Assembly: GCA_021154285.1 (NCBI GenBank)
Contig: JAJKIV010000059.1
Location: 1-35,056 of the forward strand
Source: Gemmatimonas sp.
Lineage (GTDB): Bacteria > Gemmatimonadota > Gemmatimonadetes > Gemmatimonadales > Gemmatimonadaceae
Reading direction: 5' to 3'
Length of the DNA: 35,056 bases
Shown here: positions 33,103-35,056 of the stretch, one piece after another
How the letters are laid out: each line of letters begins with the position of its first letter
How positions within the stretch are numbered: the first letter of the stretch is position 1
Translations under genes and position numbers: made by a program
Notes under the pieces: generated by a model
What the model was told of the DNA's origin: nothing
The model's database searches: none
What the model saw: the letters and a program-made list of their open reading frames with translations, nothing else

Positions 33103-34854
33103 ATGCATGATCCCGCAACCTCTTCCTTTTGGTCGATGCATCCACGTTACCTCGTCCTACTGGCGTTCACGTCCGCGATCGTCGGTTGCGCACGCGCGAC
33201 CTCAGGCACCCCCGGGATTGACAAAGCGACCTTCGACGTCGTGATCGAGAACGGCCGAATCGTCGACGGCACCGGCAATCCCTGGACGTATGGCGACGTC
33301 GGTATTCGGGGTGCTCGAATCGTCGCCGTCACGCAGGCCGGCGTTCTGCACGAGGCGTCTGCCAAACTGCGCATCGACGCCCACCACCACATCGTCGCCC
33401 CAGGGTTCATCGACCTTCAGGGTCAGTCGATTGCCGCACTGACGTGGGGCGACGGTCGTGTGGTCAGCAAGGTGACGCAAGGGGTGACCACTGAGATCCT
33501 CGGCGAAGGAACCACCCCGGGTCCATCGAACGCCCACGTGGACTCGCTTGGCGACGTGCAGACGATGGAGCCCCCGCCGCCGCCGGCACTCCTGCAAACG
33601 TTCCAGGGCGAGCACGGGTTTGGCGCGTGGCTCGACGCCATGCGGCATCACCGAAACTCCATCAACGCCGGCTCGTTCCTCGGCGCACAGACCGTTCGCG
33701 CATCCGTGATGGGTTTCAAGGCCGGCGCGCCTAACGCCGCCGAGCTCGATAGTATGCGCGCTGTCGTTCGGAATGCGATGCGTGAAGGCGCGTTCGGCAT
33801 CGCGTCGGCGCTCATCTACCCGCCTGGGTCCTACGCCGGAACCAACGAGCTCATTGAGCTGGCGAAGGCAATGGCGCCGTTCCACGGCGAGTACATCACG
33901 CACATGCGATCGGAGGACGACTCACTGTTCGAGGCAATGGATGAGGCGTTCCGTATCGCGCGTGAAGGCGGCGTCAGGCTCGAGATCTTTCACCTCAAGG
34001 CGTCCAACAGGCGAAACTGGAGCAAGGCGCCCGAGATGGTCGCGAAGATCGACTCGGCCCGCGCCTCAGGACTCGACGTCGGTGCGACGATGTATCCCTA
34101 TCCGTTCTCCGGCAACAACCTCGGCGAGTGCTTTCCCGATTGGGCGGCGGAGAACGGGAAGCTCATGGACAACCTCAAGAATCCCGAGACACGCTCACGC
34201 ATCCTGAACGAGATGGCCGATCCGAAGGGCGATCCCCTGTGCCAGATCGAAGGCCCGTCGGCGTATCTCATTGCCGACTTCAAGCGCCCCGAGTACGCGA
34301 AGTACGAGGGCAAGCGCCTGAGCGAGATCGCGGCCGACATGAAAAAACCGTGGCCGGAAACCGTGATCGAGCTGATCACGACGGAAGGGCGCGATCTCTC
34401 GAAGATCAACTTCACGATGTCCGAGGACAACGTGAAGATGCAGATCAAGTCTCCGTGGGTGGTCATCGGCACCGACGCCGATGGCGTGGATCCCGACAGC
34501 ACGAAGATCGTGGTTCACCCGCGCGCGTACGGGAGCTACCCGCGCATCCTCGGTCGCTACGTGCGCGAGCAGAAGCTCTTTCCGCTGGAGGAAGCGATCC
34601 GGAAGATGAGCGGCGGCGTCGCGCAGCGACTTGGCCTTCAGGATCGCGGGCTCATCCGCGAGGGGATGTACGCGGACATCGTGGTCTTCGACGACGCGAC
34701 GATCATCGATCTGGCGACGCCGGAGAAGCCGCATCAAATCAGCAAGGGCGTCGAGGAGGTGTTCGTGAATGGCGTGCAGGTGCTACACGACGGCAAGCAC
34801 ACGGGCGCCACTCCCGGCCAGGTCATCACGGGACCGGGCACAGTGACGCGTTAG
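33103..34854 (+). CDS. Lipoprotein amidohydrolase, D-aminoacylase-like
   Basis: 583 aa, ATG at 33103 right after AGGAGGAGGGG. A signal with lipobox (LAFTSAIVGC) predicts a lipid-anchored envelope protein. Amidohydrolase fold: N-terminal FDVVIENGRIVDGTGNPW, HHIVAPGFIDLQGQS, QGVTTEILGEG, EYITHMRSEDD, LEIFHLKAS, VVIGTDADG, and C-terminal GMYADIVVFDDATI. It belongs with N-acyl-D-amino-acid deacylases, but the usual HxH metal pair is replaced by the LQGQ of DLQGQS and the GNCG cysteine by GEG. The two later His and the Asp are kept, so a one-metal enzyme is likely. Substrate unknown. It overlaps the converging flavoprotein gene by 29 bp. Confidence 0.88.
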   Translation: MHDPATSSFWSMHPRYLVLLAFTSAIVGCARATSGTPGIDKATFDVVIENGRIVDGTGNPWTYGDVGIRGARIVAVTQAGVLHEASAKLRIDAHHHIVAPGFIDLQGQSIAALTWGDGRVVSKVTQGVTTEILGEGTTPGPSNAHVDSLGDVQTMEPPPPPALLQTFQGEHGFGAWLDAMRHHRNSINAGSFLGAQTVRASVMGFKAGAPNAAELDSMRAVVRNAMREGAFGIASALIYPPGSYAGTNELIELAKAMAPFHGEYITHMRSEDDSLFEAMDEAFRIAREGGVRLEIFHLKASNRRNWSKAPEMVAKIDSARASGLDVGATMYPYPFSGNNLGECFPDWAAENGKLMDNLKNPETRSRILNEMADPKGDPLCQIEGPSAYLIADFKRPEYAKYEGKRLSEIAADMKKPWPETVIELITTEGRDLSKINFTMSEDNVKMQIKSPWVVIGTDADGVDPDSTKIVVHPRAYGSYPRILGRYVREQKLFPLEEAIRKMSGGVAQRLGLQDRGLIREGMYADIVVFDDATIIDLATPEKPHQISKGVEEVFVNGVQVLHDGKHTGATPGQVITGPGTVTR

Positions 34855-35056
34855 CCGCGGACGCCTCGGCAATCTCCGCGAGATACTGCTGCACGAACAC
34901 GATCGCCATGCTCCCGGCGCCGACACTCGAGGCCACGCGCTTGATCGAGCCGTGCCTAACGTCTCCCGCGGCGAAGATTCCTGGCACGCTGGTCTCCAGA
35001 AGGAACGGATCGCGATCGAGCGGCCAGGCATCCGGCGCTCGATCGCCGAGCAGGTC
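34826..35056 (-). CDS. Thioredoxin-reductase-like FAD oxidoreductase, C-terminal part (cut by window edge)
   Basis: Not in the ORF track because its start is outside the window. 76 residues read from the edge: DLLGDRAPDAWPLDRD, LLETSVPGIFAAGDVRHGSIKRV, SVGAGSMAIVFVQQYLAE. The GIFAAGDVR block is the second FAD-binding motif of thioredoxin-reductase-type flavoproteins. RHGSIKRVASSVGAG is typical of the branch often fused to cyclic-nucleotide-binding or response domains. The stop is 29 bp inside the end of the convergent amidohydrolase gene. The disulfide motif would be upstream, unseen. Confidence 0.85.
   Translation of the reverse strand, partial: DLLGDRAPDAWPLDRDPFLLETSVPGIFAAGDVRHGSIKRVASSVGAGSMAIVFVQQYLAEIAEASAANASLCPVP

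Overview
The window is GC-rich (roughly two-thirds G+C by eye) and densely packed, and reads as a bacterial chromosome segment. Gene content fits a Gemmatimonadota- or Acidobacteriota-like organism: a PadR regulator next to an orphan MacB-type permease with a permease-prefix domain, a bacillithiol glycosyltransferase, long chains of genes overlapping by 4 bp, many GTG starts and several small exported proteins. I favour Gemmatimonadota. That is inference from content; no marker gene settles it.

Left third (1-13.7 kb, all on the minus strand). Reading in the direction of transcription, scpA-scpB-rluB comes first. A 163 bp gap follows, then an unbroken chain: moxR - DUF58 - BatD-like membrane protein - BatB/BatC fusion - BatD/BatE fusion - mutL - miaA - bshA - ubiA-type prenyltransferase (cut by the window edge). 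Nearly every junction is an ATGA or GTGA overlap. The Bat part is a MoxR/vWA/TPR envelope-stress or aerotolerance module in which BatB+BatC and BatD+BatE are each fused. The rest are housekeeping genes for mismatch repair, tRNA modification, bacillithiol and a prenyl transfer.

Middle (13.7-21 kb). rpsT is alone on the plus strand, with a TTGACA promoter, a GTG start and a strong bidirectional terminator. Converging on it is a minus-strand cluster: a zinc-finger conserved hypothetical, an LspA-like protein lacking one catalytic Asp, pyrR, pyrB, pyrC, a class II aldolase and a coiled-coil/zinc-ribbon protein. The N-termini of DUF58 and PyrC are encoded by the same degenerate GGGAATC/GGGAAC repeat.

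Right part (21-35 kb) is more accessory. A PadR regulator and an ABC-type permease, with a clear promoter/operator, are flanked on both sides by membrane proteins that share a two-cysteine domain. Next come an exported protein, a decayed outer-membrane-barrel remnant, two tandem PD40-type propellers, and a periplasmic operon of an LVIVD propeller, a small exported protein and a Met-rich multicopper oxidase. The window ends with a lipoprotein amidohydrolase of the D-aminoacylase type and the C-terminus of a thioredoxin-reductase-like flavoprotein.

Across the whole window the word CGTTAGG/CCTAACG (mostly GCCTAACG) occurs 31 times by my hand count. It lies in both orientations, almost always inside genes, and forces otherwise rare codons (TTA, CTA, AGG). 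This is the most unusual signal in the window. There are no tRNA or rRNA genes, no CRISPR array and no transposase that I can see.
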